A DNA stretch of 23,886 nucleotides from JANLQX01 sp031423635 (GTDB taxonomy: Bacteria; Actinomycetota; Acidimicrobiia; Acidimicrobiales; JANYDT01), in the NCBI GenBank assembly GCA_031423635.1, contig JANPFX010000056.1:1-23886 (forward strand). The letters run 5' to 3'. The position numbers and the translations under genes are program-made. The notes under the pieces were generated by a model. The model ran no database searches. It was not told the DNA's origin and saw only the letters and a program-made list of their open reading frames with translations. How positions within the stretch are numbered: position 1 is the first letter of the stretch; the number at the start of each line of letters is the position of its first letter. Positions 1 through 6,692 of the stretch are shown here, in pieces.

Positions 1-1
1 C

Positions 2-118
2 TTGGAGGTCACGGTGGAGTTGGGCAAGACGATTGCGATGGAAGAAGGCTTGAAGTTTGCTATCCGTGAGGGTGGCCGTACCGTGGGCGCCGGCCGCGTC
101 ATCAAGATTCTCAAGTGA
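2..118 (+). CDS. tuf: Elongation factor Tu, C-terminal end (partial)
   Basis: The window opens inside a reading frame that encodes the last 38 residues of EF-Tu, the GTPase that delivers aminoacyl-tRNA to the ribosome. The visible part is the end of beta-barrel domain 3. It includes the near-invariant block AMEEGLKFAIREGGRTVGAG and ends IKILK at a TGA. The 5' part lies outside the window. tuf directly upstream of rpsJ is the standard bacterial arrangement (str operon leading into S10). The spacer to rpsJ is 14 nt and contains a perfect tandem 8-mer, GTGAACTG at 115-122 and 123-130, that overlaps the stop codon. Confidence 0.95.
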   Translation: MEVTVELGKTIAMEEGLKFAIREGGRTVGAGRVIKILK

Positions 119-132
119 ACTGGTGAACTGAC

Positions 133-456
133 ATGGCTGAGTCAAAGCAGAAGATTCGCATCCGCCTCAAGGCGTACGACCACGAGATCATCGATCAGTC
201 GACGAAGAAGATCGTCGAGACGGTCATTCGCACCCAGGCGAAGATCCGCGGTCCGGTGCCCCTGCCGACGGAGCGCCACGTCTACACCGTCATCCGCGGC
301 CCCCACAAGCACAAGGACAGTCGCGAGCACTTCCAGATGAAGATCCACAAGCGGTTGATCGACATCTTGGAGCCGTCGGCCAAAACCGTCGACTCCTTGC
401 AGCGGCTCGACCTCCCGGCCGGCGTCGACATCGAAATCAAGATCCAGACGGCGTAA
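133..456 (+). CDS. rpsJ: 30S ribosomal protein S10 (uS10)
   Basis: This encodes 107 residues, the usual length for bacterial uS10, a protein of the 30S head that doubles as NusE in transcription antitermination. Diagnostic segments are KIRIRLKAYDHEIIDQS at the N-terminus, RGPVPLPTERHVYTVIRGPHKHKDSREHF in the extended loop region (residues about 38-67), and the C-terminal LPAGVDIEIK. ATG 133 is the only start consistent with the family N-terminus. The gene follows tuf by 14 nt but is separated from rplC by 323 nt. A terminator-like hairpin lies just after its stop, so it may belong to the tuf transcript rather than to the rest of the S10 cluster. Confidence 0.97.
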   Translation: MAESKQKIRIRLKAYDHEIIDQSTKKIVETVIRTQAKIRGPVPLPTERHVYTVIRGPHKHKDSREHFQMKIHKRLIDILEPSAKTVDSLQRLDLPAGVDIEIKIQTA

Positions 457-467
457 CGCCGCCGACC

Positions 468-496
468 GCGGCGTTTCGCGCCCTGCGAAACGCTGC
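468..496 (+). terminator. Hairpin after rpsJ, terminator-like
   Basis: An inverted repeat starts 11 nt after the rpsJ stop. GCGTTTCGC (471-479) pairs perfectly with GCGAAACGC (485-493) around a 5-nt loop. The stem extends by three more pairs, one of them G-U, to 12 bp. The 3' flank (TATCTTCTTC) is only moderately T-rich, so it is a plausible but not classical intrinsic terminator. It could end or attenuate the tuf-rpsJ transcript. Confidence 0.5.
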
Positions 497-651
497 TATC
501 TTCTTCAGGCCCCGGAAACGGGAACTGATCGACGGGTGTCGTACGACGAACCGCCGAGCGCTGCCAAGCGATCGGAGCAGTTGTGGGTCGCCCAACCCAA
601 GTGACGTCTGCCAAGGCCTTTCGAGGAACCAAGCAGCACAACCCGAGTGCG

Positions 652-682
652 CGCTCCGCACGGTCTCTTACCGTGCGGAGCG
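652..682 (+). promoter_or_regulatory. Perfect 12-bp hairpin in the rplC leader
   Basis: CGCTCCGCACGG (652-663) pairs without mismatch with CCGTGCGGAGCG (671-682) around the loop TCTCTTA. The hairpin is GC-rich and is followed by TTTGCGTG rather than a long T-run. It lies 97 nt before the rplC start. It may be an attenuator, a second terminator, or a protein-binding leader element. In E. coli the S10 operon leader is regulated by L4, but nothing here shows that the same protein acts. Confidence 0.5.
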
Positions 683-779
683 TTTGCGTGTCCGGCCTCC
701 GGACGAGCGAGTTGTGCAACCGTTGCGCAGATGGCCGCTGTACCCAGTATTCGAACACGCTCGAGGATCCGAGACTCCA

Positions 780-1424
780 ATGGCAAGAACCACCATCGTT
801 GGCGAGAAGGTCGGCATGACACAGCTCTGGGATGACCAGAACAATGTCGTGTCCGTCACCGTCGTCAAGGTGCAGCCCGCTCGTGTTGTCCAGGTGAAAA
901 CCCCGGACCGCGACGGCTACGCCGCAATTCAGGTCACCTACGGCACCGTGAAGCCGAGCCGCCTCACCAAGCCCGAGGCCGGTCACTTCGCGTCGGCGGG
1001 TGTGGCGCCGGGCGCCGAGCTCCTCGAGTTCCGCGTGGATGACGCCGGAGCCTGGGCCATCGGCCAGGAGATCGCCGCCGACGCATTCGCCGCCGGCGAC
1101 TTCGTCGACGTCACGGCCATCAGCCGCGGCAAAGGCTTCGCCGGTGTGATCAAGCGCCACAACTTCAGCGGCATGTCGGCCTCCCACGGTGTGCACCGCA
1201 CCCACCGTGCGCCGGGCTCGATCGGTGGCTGCTCCACGCCCGCCCGTGTGTTCAAGGGCCTCAAGATGGCCGGTCGCATGGGCGGCGACAAGGTGACGAC
1301 GCAGAACCTGCGGGTCATCAAGGCCGACAGCGAGCAGGAGATCGTGCTCGTGCGGGGTGCCATTCCGGGCCCCAAGGGCGGCACCGTGATCATCAAGGCT
1401 GCGGCCAAGAAGGGATCCAAGTAA
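780..1424 (+). CDS. rplC: 50S ribosomal protein L3 (uL3)
   Basis: This encodes 214 residues of uL3, an early 50S assembly protein whose central loop reaches the peptidyl-transferase centre. The start is placed at ATG 780, giving MARTTIVGEKVGMTQLW. The frame is open further upstream to 684, but that part is arginine-rich, unlike L3, and overlaps the leader hairpin region. GAGGA at 763-767 is a possible ribosome binding site at rather long spacing. The family block GFAGVIKRHNFSGMSASHG (about 119-137) leads into HRTHRAPGSIGG and VFKGLKMAGRMGGDKVT. In E. coli a Gln in the loop after GSIG is methylated; here that stretch reads GGCSTPA, with no Gln. It is followed after 2 nt by rplD. Confidence 0.96.
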   Translation: MARTTIVGEKVGMTQLWDDQNNVVSVTVVKVQPARVVQVKTPDRDGYAAIQVTYGTVKPSRLTKPEAGHFASAGVAPGAELLEFRVDDAGAWAIGQEIAADAFAAGDFVDVTAISRGKGFAGVIKRHNFSGMSASHGVHRTHRAPGSIGGCSTPARVFKGLKMAGRMGGDKVTTQNLRVIKADSEQEIVLVRGAIPGPKGGTVIIKAAAKKGSK

Positions 1425-1426
1425 TC

Positions 1427-2050
1427 ATGGCTGACGTCTCTGTCCGCACCCCCGCCGGTGCTGCGTCCGGCTCCGTGGCCCTCGACGACCACTGGTTCTC
1501 GATCACCCCGAACGGCCCGGTGATGCACCAGGTCGTCGTCGCTCAGCTGGCGCATCGTCGTGCCGGCACGCAGAGCACGCTGACCCGCTCCGAGGTGTCT
1601 CGCACTTCCAAGAAGAGCCGCAACCAGAAGGGCGGCGGTACCTCCCGTCAAGGTTCGCTCCGTGCTCCGCAGTTCATCGGCGGTGGCGTGGCCCTCGGCC
1701 CGAAGCCGCGCAAGTACAGCCAGCGCACCCCGAAGAAGATGATCAACCTGGCATTGCGTTCGGCGCTGTCGGACCGGGCGAGCGAGGGCCGGGTGATCGT
1801 CGTCGAAGCTTGGGCGTTCAGTGCCCCGAAGACCAAAGACGGTGTGAAGACCCTCGACGCGCTCGGCGTGAGCGGTCGCACCCTGATTGTCATCGACGCA
1901 ACGGTCGAAGCCGACATCATCGCGGCGAAGAGCTTTGCCAACATCCCGTCGGTGCAGATCATCGAAGCCGGTGAGCTCAACGCCTACGACGTGTTGTGCA
2001 ACGACTACGTGGTGTTCACCAAAGCCACGCTTCCCGGCGTGAGTGCCTGA
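1427..2050 (+). CDS. rplD: 50S ribosomal protein L4 (uL4)
   Basis: This encodes 207 residues of uL4, which lines the exit tunnel with an extended loop and in E. coli also autoregulates the S10 operon. The loop is recognisable as RNQKGGGTSRQGSLRAPQF (about residues 66-84), followed by GGGVALGPKPRKYSQRTPKKM. The common GTGRAR element of the loop is replaced by GGGTSR. The C-terminal globular half ends with a typical NAYDVLCNDYVVFTKATL. It starts 2 nt after the rplC stop, so the two are probably translationally coupled. Confidence 0.95.
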   Translation: MADVSVRTPAGAASGSVALDDHWFSITPNGPVMHQVVVAQLAHRRAGTQSTLTRSEVSRTSKKSRNQKGGGTSRQGSLRAPQFIGGGVALGPKPRKYSQRTPKKMINLALRSALSDRASEGRVIVVEAWAFSAPKTKDGVKTLDALGVSGRTLIVIDATVEADIIAAKSFANIPSVQIIEAGELNAYDVLCNDYVVFTKATLPGVSA

Positions 2051-2065
2051 GACGAGGAGCACATC

Positions 2066-2356
2066 GTGAAAGATCCACGCGACATCATCATCAAGCCGGT
2101 CGTCAGCGAGAAGTCCTACGGGCTCGTCGACAGCGGCGTCTACACCTTCGTGGTGGCCAAGGACGCCAACAAGATCGAGATCCGTCAGGCCGTCGAGGCC
2201 ATCTTCAACGTCAAGGTCACCAAGGTGAACACCTTGAACCGGCCGGGCAAGGCAGCTCGCAACCGCCGAACCGGCATCACTTCTACCCGCCCCGACTCGA
2301 AGCGGGCGATCGTCACTCTTTCCGGTGACGACCGCATCGCTCTGTTCGACAACTGA
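2066..2356 (+). CDS. rplW: 50S ribosomal protein L23 (uL23)
   Basis: This encodes 96 residues of uL23, which sits at the tunnel exit and docks trigger factor and SRP. It starts at GTG 2066, preceded at good spacing by GAGGAG (2054-2059). Family features are the N-terminal DIIIKPVVSEKSYGL, the core YTFVVAKDANKIEIRQAVEAIFNVKV, and the basic loop RPGKAARNRRTG. The length is normal. The gene lies between rplD (15-nt spacer) and rplB (13-nt spacer). Confidence 0.95.
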   Translation: MKDPRDIIIKPVVSEKSYGLVDSGVYTFVVAKDANKIEIRQAVEAIFNVKVTKVNTLNRPGKAARNRRTGITSTRPDSKRAIVTLSGDDRIALFDN

Positions 2357-2369
2357 ACGAAGTAGCGCC

Positions 2370-3206
2370 ATGGGTATCCGCAAACGCAAGCCAACCAGCG
2401 CCGGTCGCCGTTTTCAGACGGTGTCGGACTTTGCTGAACTGACCACCGACCGACCCGAGAAGAGCCTGCTGGCTCCGCTCACCAAGTCGGGTGGACGCAA
2501 CGTCTACGGCCGCAAGACCGCCCGCCATCGCGGTGGCGGTCACAAGCGCCAGTACCGCATCATCGACTTCAAGCGGAACAAGGACGGCGTTCCCGCCCGA
2601 GTCGCCACGATCGAGTACGACCCCAACCGCACGTGCCGCATCGCCCTTCTGCACTACGCCGACGGTGAGAAGCGCTACATCCTCGCCCCGGCCAAGCTCA
2701 GCGTCGGCGACACCGTCGTGTCCGGACAGGGTTCCGACATCAAGGCCGGCAACGCCCTTGCACTTCGATACATCCCCGTCGGTACCACCGTCCACAACGT
2801 CGAGCTCAAGCCCGGCGGCGGCGGCAAGATGGCTCGCAGCGCCGGAATGAGCGTGCAGCTCGTTGCGAAGGAGGGCGATTTCGCCACCCTGCGTCTGCCG
2901 TCCACCGAAATGCGCCGCGTGCCGATCGATTGCCGCGCCACCATCGGCGAAGTCGGCAACTCCGAGCACGAGCTGCTCACCATCGGCAAGGCCGGCCGGT
3001 CTCGCTGGATGGGCAAGCGCCCGCAGACCCGTGGCGTCGCCATGAACCCGGTCGACCATCCCCACGGCGGCGGCGAAGGCCGCACCTCCGGTGGTCGCCA
3101 TCCCGTTTCTCCCTGGGGCAAGCCCGAGGGTCGTACCCGTGACAAAAACAAGGAATCCGCAAAGCTCATCGTCCGTCGTCGCCGCACCCGCGGCAGCCGT
3201 CGATGA
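2370..3206 (+). CDS. rplB: 50S ribosomal protein L2 (uL2)
   Basis: This encodes 278 residues of uL2, one of the most conserved 50S proteins, needed for subunit association and peptidyl transfer. The start is ATG 2370 (MGIRKRKPTSAGRR); the frame continues upstream into rplW and that part is not used. The signature GRKTARHRGGGHKRQYRIIDFKR is split here as GRKTARHRGGGHKRQ (about 47-61) followed by YRIIDFKR. The C-terminal AMNPVDHPHGGGEGR contains the histidine that is functionally critical in E. coli L2. The protein ends in a basic RRRRTRGSRR tail. Confidence 0.97.
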   Translation: MGIRKRKPTSAGRRFQTVSDFAELTTDRPEKSLLAPLTKSGGRNVYGRKTARHRGGGHKRQYRIIDFKRNKDGVPARVATIEYDPNRTCRIALLHYADGEKRYILAPAKLSVGDTVVSGQGSDIKAGNALALRYIPVGTTVHNVELKPGGGGKMARSAGMSVQLVAKEGDFATLRLPSTEMRRVPIDCRATIGEVGNSEHELLTIGKAGRSRWMGKRPQTRGVAMNPVDHPHGGGEGRTSGGRHPVSPWGKPEGRTRDKNKESAKLIVRRRRTRGSRR

Positions 3207-3233
3207 GCCCGGATCGGAACTGAGGACCACGAC

Positions 3234-3512
3234 ATGCCTCGTAGCCTGAAAAAAGGGCCGTTCGTCGACGACCATCTGCTGAAGAAGGTCGACGATCTCA
3301 ACGCCAAGACCGAGAAGCGAGTGATCAAGACCTGGTCGCGCCGCTCCACCATCATCCCGGACATGGTCGGTCACACGATCGCCGTCCACGACGGACGCAA
3401 GCACGTGCCGGTCTACATCAGCGAATCGATGGTCGGGCACAAGCTCGGCGAGTTCGCCATGACCCGCACGTTCAAGTTCCACGCCGGCCAGGAACGGTCG
3501 GGGAGGCGCTGA
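3234..3512 (+). CDS. rpsS: 30S ribosomal protein S19 (uS19)
   Basis: This encodes 92 residues of uS19, a 30S head protein that pairs with uS13 near the A-site tRNA. Diagnostic segments are MPRSLKKGPFVDDHLLKKV at the N-terminus, TWSRRSTIIPDMVGHTIAVHDG in the middle, and MVGHKLGEFAMTRTFKFH near the end. ATG 3234 is preceded by CTGAGGACC, a usable binding site. Only one base separates its stop from the rplV start. Confidence 0.97.
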   Translation: MPRSLKKGPFVDDHLLKKVDDLNAKTEKRVIKTWSRRSTIIPDMVGHTIAVHDGRKHVPVYISESMVGHKLGEFAMTRTFKFHAGQERSGRR

Positions 3513-3513
3513 C

Positions 3514-4386
3514 ATGCCCGGAGTGAAGACGAACGAGTCGCCGGCGAAGGCCCGCAAGACCGGCCAGCGCGGTCCGGCCGATCAGACGACCCACGCCTAT
3601 GCCCACTACGTGCGCACGTCGGCGTGGAAGGTCCGTGTGGTACTCGACCTGATCCGTGGCCACGACGTCGCCGAAGCGGCGAACATCTTGCGTCTCTGCG
3701 AGCGCGATGCCGCTCACGACATCGCCAAGGTGCTCCACTCCGCGGTGGCCAACGCCTCACACAACGACGGCGTCCCGGCCGAGGAACTGTATGTATCGGC
3801 CTGCTTCGCCGACGAGGGTCCTACGATCAAGCGGTTCCGCCCCCGTGCCCGGGGACGCACCGGCCAGATCCTCAAGCGAACCTGCCACATCACCATCGTG
3901 GTCGGCCGTCTGCCTGATTCCCTTCTCACCGCCGCTCGCAATCAGAGCGCCGAGGCTGCAGCCAACCGTGCCCGCCGTACCGCCGGCGCCCGCGCAACCG
4001 CTGAAGCGGCAAGCGCTGACGCCCGTCGCAGCGCTGCCGGAGCCGAGGAAGTCATCGCCGGCGCCACGCTCGCCGCACCGGCAGACGACGCGGTCGACAC
4101 GTCCGAGGTGCAGGGCTTCGCCGCCGCTGCTCCCGCGGACAAGCCCGACTTCGCCGCCGACCCCACCGCGCTCAACCTGATCATCGGAATCGGTCCGAAG
4201 CTCCACGAGGAGCTCAACGCCGCTGGTATCACCACCTTCCAGCAGCTGGCCGACCTGTCCGACGACGAAATCACCGCCCTCGATGAGAAGGTCAGCCGCT
4301 CGGCCGACCAGATCACCGACTGGCGTCAGCAAGCCCAGGAGATCCTCGCCGGAACCTGGGACCGCGATACAAAGAACAACAGCTGA
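3514..4386 (+). CDS. rplV: 50S ribosomal protein L22 fused to a C-terminal helix-hairpin-helix-type domain
   Basis: At 290 residues this is more than twice the usual length of uL22 (about 110-130). Residues about 25-132 are canonical uL22, which lines the exit tunnel with a beta-hairpin: YAHYVRTSAWKVRVVLDLIRG, then the tunnel-loop motif RFRPRARGRTGQILKRTCH and ITIVVG. Residues 133-215 form an Ala/Arg-rich then Ala/Asp-rich low-complexity linker. Residues about 219-282 read LNLIIGIGPKLHEELNAAGI, TTFQQLADLSDDEITAL and a final helix ending QEILAGTW. The GIGPKLHEEL...GI pattern is typical of helix-hairpin-helix folds of the kind found in DUF4332-like and RNA-polymerase-alpha-like small domains. 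Its function on the ribosome is unknown. The reading frame is continuous and the downstream rpsC spacing (15 nt) is normal, so this is not an obvious frameshift artefact. Confidence 0.93.
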   Translation: MPGVKTNESPAKARKTGQRGPADQTTHAYAHYVRTSAWKVRVVLDLIRGHDVAEAANILRLCERDAAHDIAKVLHSAVANASHNDGVPAEELYVSACFADEGPTIKRFRPRARGRTGQILKRTCHITIVVGRLPDSLLTAARNQSAEAAANRARRTAGARATAEAASADARRSAAGAEEVIAGATLAAPADDAVDTSEVQGFAAAAPADKPDFAADPTALNLIIGIGPKLHEELNAAGITTFQQLADLSDDEITALDEKVSRSADQITDWRQQAQEILAGTWDRDTKNNS

Positions 4387-4401
4387 GACGAGAGACGAAC
4401 C

Positions 4402-5322
4402 ATGGGTCAAAAAGTCAACCCCTACGGTTTCCGCCTCGGCGTCACGACCGACTGGAAGTCCCGCTGGTTCAGCGAGAAGGACTACCAGTCGAACCTGATC
4501 GAGGACTACCGGATCCGTCATTTCCTGACGACCGAACTCGAGCGGGCCGCCGTGAGCCGTGTGGAAGTCGAGCGCACCCGTGACCGGTTGCGCGTCGATG
4601 TGCACACCGCACGTCCGGGCATCGTGATCGGTCGCAAAGGTGCCGAGTCGCAGCGCCTCACCGCCGGTCTGCAGAAGATCACCTCGAACCCGAAGGTGCA
4701 GCTCAACATCGTCGAGATCAAGCAGCCTGAACTCGACGCTGCGCTCATCGCGCAGGGAGTCGGCGATCAGTTGGCCGGCCGTGTGAGCTTCCGTCGTGCA
4801 ATGAAGCGTGCGGTGCAGACAGCGCAGAAGGCCGGCGCGATCGGCATCAAGGTCCAGTGCTCCGGGCGCCTCGGTGGCGCCGAGATGAGCCGCAGCGAGT
4901 GGTACCGCGAGGGCCGCGTGCCGCTGCACACGCTCCGCGCCGACATCGACTACGGCTTCCGTGAGGCCAAGACGACCTACGGCCGCATCGGCGTGAAGGT
5001 GTGGATCTACAAGGGCGACATCCTGCCCTACAAGACCTCGGTCCAAGACGACAAGGCCGCCCGCGAGGCCGCCCTTGCCGCCGGCGAGACGGTAGGCGTT
5101 CCTCGTCCGAAGCGGGTCATCTCCGCCGGTGGCGGACTTCGCCGGGCCGAAGCGATCGACGAGACCGCTCCGGCAGTCGACGAGACCGCTCCGGTCGCCG
5201 CAGCGCCGTTGCTCCGTGAGGCCGATCCGGAACTCGAGCGTCGGTTGAACGAAGAAGAAGAAATGGAGCGTCGCGCCCGTCAGGGTAGCGAGACGCCGCA
5301 TTTCCGTAGCGGTGACGAGTGA
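4402..5322 (+). CDS. rpsC: 30S ribosomal protein S3 (uS3) with a long acidic tail
   Basis: This encodes 306 residues of uS3, which forms part of the mRNA entry channel and its helicase activity. The N-terminal MGQKVNPYGFRLGV, the KH-type RNA-binding motif GIVIGRKGAE (about residues 73-82) and the C-terminal domain through YGRIGVKVWIYKGDILP (about 193-209) are all present. After about residue 215 there is an approximately 90-residue charged tail. It contains two copies of DETAPA/DETAPV encoded by an 18-nt direct repeat (5156-5173 and 5177-5194), followed by an acidic run (LNEEEEMERRARQ). Extended C-terminal tails on uS3 occur in actinobacteria, but their sequence varies. Confidence 0.95.
   Translation: MGQKVNPYGFRLGVTTDWKSRWFSEKDYQSNLIEDYRIRHFLTTELERAAVSRVEVERTRDRLRVDVHTARPGIVIGRKGAESQRLTAGLQKITSNPKVQLNIVEIKQPELDAALIAQGVGDQLAGRVSFRRAMKRAVQTAQKAGAIGIKVQCSGRLGGAEMSRSEWYREGRVPLHTLRADIDYGFREAKTTYGRIGVKVWIYKGDILPYKTSVQDDKAAREAALAAGETVGVPRPKRVISAGGGLRRAEAIDETAPAVDETAPVAAAPLLREADPELERRLNEEEEMERRARQGSETPHFRSGDE
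5156..5194 (+). repeat. 21-bp-period direct repeat in the rpsC tail
   Basis: TCGACGAGACCGCTCCGG occurs at 5156-5173 and again, without mismatch, at 5177-5194. The 21-nt period keeps the frame and encodes two DETAP(A/V) units. It is a simple in-frame tandem duplication in the variable acidic tail of uS3. Confidence 0.85.
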
Positions 5323-5336
5323 GAGGGGTCTGAACC

Positions 5337-5399
5337 ATGTTGATGCTCTGTGCGATCGTCGCCCCCGTGACCCGTGTGAGGGGGACTGAATCATGTTGA
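5337..5399 (+). CDS. Putative 20-codon bridge ORF upstream of rplP
   Basis: This small ORF encodes MLMLCAIVAPVTRVRGTESC and fills the gap between rpsC and rplP. It begins 15 nt after the rpsC stop, and its own stop (TGA 5397-5399) lies just inside rplP, whose ATG is at 5393. Its first three codons, ATGTTGATG, are identical to those of rplP. The upstream flank (GTGAGAGGGGTCTGAACC) resembles the rplP flank (GTGTGAGGGGGACTGAATC), so the two starts lie in an imperfect 56-bp-spaced duplication. It could couple rplP translation to rpsC. It may instead be an untranslated duplication relic; only translation data would tell. Confidence 0.4.
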   Translation: MLMLCAIVAPVTRVRGTESC

Positions 5400-5809
5400 T
5401 GCCTCGCCGAATGAAGCACCGCAAGCAGCAGCGCGGCCGTATGGCCGGTCAGGCCAAGGGCGGTAGCGAGCTGAACTTCGGTGACTACGGAATCCAGGCC
5501 CTCGAGCCGGCGTGGATCACTGCCCGTCAGATCGAAGCCGCACGTATCGCCATGACCCGTCGCGTGAAGCGTGGCGGCAAGATCTGGATCTGCGTGTTCC
5601 CCGACAAGCCCGTCACCGAGAAGCCGGCCGAAACCCGTATGGGTTCCGGCAAGGGCAACCCGGAGCGCTGGGTCGCCGTCGTGAAGCCCGGACGCGTGAT
5701 GTTCGAGATGAGCGGCGTGAGCGAAGAGCTTGCCCGTGAAGCGCTCAACCTTGCCATCCAGAAGCTGCCGATCAAGGCCCGCGTCGTTTCCCGGGAGGAA
5801 GCACTGTGA
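5393..5809 (+). CDS. rplP: 50S ribosomal protein L16 (uL16)
   Basis: This encodes 138 residues of uL16, a late-assembling 50S protein near the A site. Recognisable segments are MLMPRRMKHRKQQRGRM at the N-terminus, FGDYGIQALEPAWITARQIEAAR split as FGDYGIQALEPAW then ITARQIEAAR (about 31-53), RRVKRGGKIWI-type text here as TRRVKRGGKIWICVFPDKP, and RMGSGKGNPERWVAVVKPGR (about 82-101). The start ATG 5393 follows a GAGGGGGA binding site. It is preceded by a duplicated start region (5337) and ends in a GTGA overlap with rpmC. Confidence 0.96.
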   Translation: MLMPRRMKHRKQQRGRMAGQAKGGSELNFGDYGIQALEPAWITARQIEAARIAMTRRVKRGGKIWICVFPDKPVTEKPAETRMGSGKGNPERWVAVVKPGRVMFEMSGVSEELAREALNLAIQKLPIKARVVSREEAL

Positions 5810-6033
5810 GCAAGCGGATCACCCCGTTCCTCGAACTGGCCGACGCCGAACTCGTCGCCAAGCTCGGAGAACTCAAAGAAGAACTGTTCAACCTGCGTTT
5901 CCAGGCAGCGACCGGCGTGTTGGAGAACAACGCCCGCCTCGGTGTTCTGAAGCGTGACGTAGCGCGGGTCAACACCGTGCTGCGGGCCCGAGAGATCGCC
6001 GCCGCCGAGGCTCTTGCGGCAGGGAAGAAGTGA
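5806..6033 (+). CDS. rpmC: 50S ribosomal protein L29 (uL29)
   Basis: This encodes 75 residues of uL29, a two-helix protein near the tunnel exit. It starts at GTG 5806, which overlaps the rplP stop (GTGA), with GGGAGG (5793-5798) upstream. The family core is ADAELVAKLGELKEELFNLRF, seen here as DAELVAKLGELKEELFNLRF (about 13-32), followed by the second helix ending KRDVARVNTVLRARE. The overlap implies translational coupling. Confidence 0.94.
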   Translation: MSKRITPFLELADAELVAKLGELKEELFNLRFQAATGVLENNARLGVLKRDVARVNTVLRAREIAAAEALAAGKK

Positions 6034-6038
6034 GTTCC

Positions 6039-6326
6039 ATGACTGAGACCACCGAAGCATCCTCAACGGAGGTTCGTGAGAACCGGCGCAAGGTCCGCGA
6101 GGGCATCGTCGTGAGCACGAAGATGGACAAGACGATCATCGTCACCGTCGTCGAGCGCGTTCGCCACGAGACCTACTCGAAGACGATCCAGCGCACGCAG
6201 CGGCTCCATGCCCACGACGAGACCGGCGACGCCAAGTTGGGCGATCGGGTCCGCGTGCAGGAGACCCGTCCGTTGTCGAAGACGAAGCGCTGGCGCCTCG
6301 TCGAAGTTGTGGAGCGTGCCCGATGA
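6039..6326 (+). CDS. rpsQ: 30S ribosomal protein S17 (uS17)
   Basis: This encodes 95 residues of uS17, an OB-fold primary 16S binder. The core begins KVREGIVVSTKMDKTIIVTV, continues with VERVRHETYSKTIQRTQRLHAHDE, and includes GDRVRVQETRPLSKTKRWRLVEVV. The start is uncertain. ATG 6039 gives MTETTEAS, 5 nt after the rpmC stop. An in-frame GTG at 6030 overlaps that stop (GTGA) and would add three residues. The purine run AGGGAAG at 6021-6027 is too close to GTG 6030 and rather far from ATG 6039. The gene ends in an ATGA overlap with rplN. Confidence 0.95.
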   Translation: MTETTEASSTEVRENRRKVREGIVVSTKMDKTIIVTVVERVRHETYSKTIQRTQRLHAHDETGDAKLGDRVRVQETRPLSKTKRWRLVEVVERAR

Positions 6327-6691
6327 TCCAGACCGAATCCCGCCTTCGCGTGGCCGACAACACCGGTGCCAAGGAAGTGCTCTGCATCAAGGTGCTCGGT
6401 GGCACCCGTCGCCGTTATGCATCGATCGGCGACGTGTTCATCGCTGCGGTGAAGGACGCCATTCCCGGCGGCACCGTCAAGAAGGGCGAAGTCGTTCGCT
6501 GCGTCGTGGTTCGGGTGAAGAAGGAGCGTCGTCGCAAGGACGGCTCCTACATCCGCTTCGACGAGAACGCTGCCGTCATCATCAACGAGAAGCTTGAACC
6601 CCGCGGCACGCGCATCTTCGGCCCCGTGGGCCGTGAGCTCCGTGACAAGAAGTTCATGCGCATCGTTTCGCTCGCACCCGAGGTGATCTGA
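6323..6691 (+). CDS. rplN: 50S ribosomal protein L14 (uL14)
   Basis: This encodes 122 residues, exactly the usual length of bacterial uL14, which forms an intersubunit bridge. The N-terminus MIQTESRLRVADNTGAKEV is near-invariant, as are RYASIGDVFIAAVKDAIPGG and ENAAVIINEKLEPRGTRIFG. The ATG overlaps the rpsQ stop (ATGA at 6323-6326), so the two are probably coupled. This gene begins the spc part of the cluster. Confidence 0.97.
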   Translation: MIQTESRLRVADNTGAKEVLCIKVLGGTRRRYASIGDVFIAAVKDAIPGGTVKKGEVVRCVVVRVKKERRRKDGSYIRFDENAAVIINEKLEPRGTRIFGPVGRELRDKKFMRIVSLAPEVI

Positions 6692-6692
6692 A

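Larger units (their letters stand above)
457..779 (+). other. 323-nt non-coding gap between rpsJ and rplC
   Basis: No credible coding sequence lies here; short frames on both strands match no family and overlap hairpins. It holds two strong hairpins (468-496 and 652-682). The 652-682 hairpin together with the 100 nt after it could be the 5' leader of a separate rplC-initiated transcript. A weak promoter-like pair, TTGCGC (about 723) and AGTATT 17 nt later, lies upstream of rplC, but the match is poor. In most bacteria rpsJ and rplC are nearly adjacent, so the gap itself is unusual. Confidence 0.6.

Noticed and set aside
684..779. N-terminal extension of rplC to 684
   Set aside because: The 32 extra residues are not L3-like and would start at the edge of the 652-682 hairpin; ATG 780 gives the standard N-terminus.
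983..2389. A 468-codon - strand frame antisense to rplC-rplW
   Set aside because: Shadow of three certain ribosomal protein genes.
3757..5424. A 555-codon - strand frame antisense to rplV-rpsC
   Set aside because: No recognisable motif, and both sense genes are certain.
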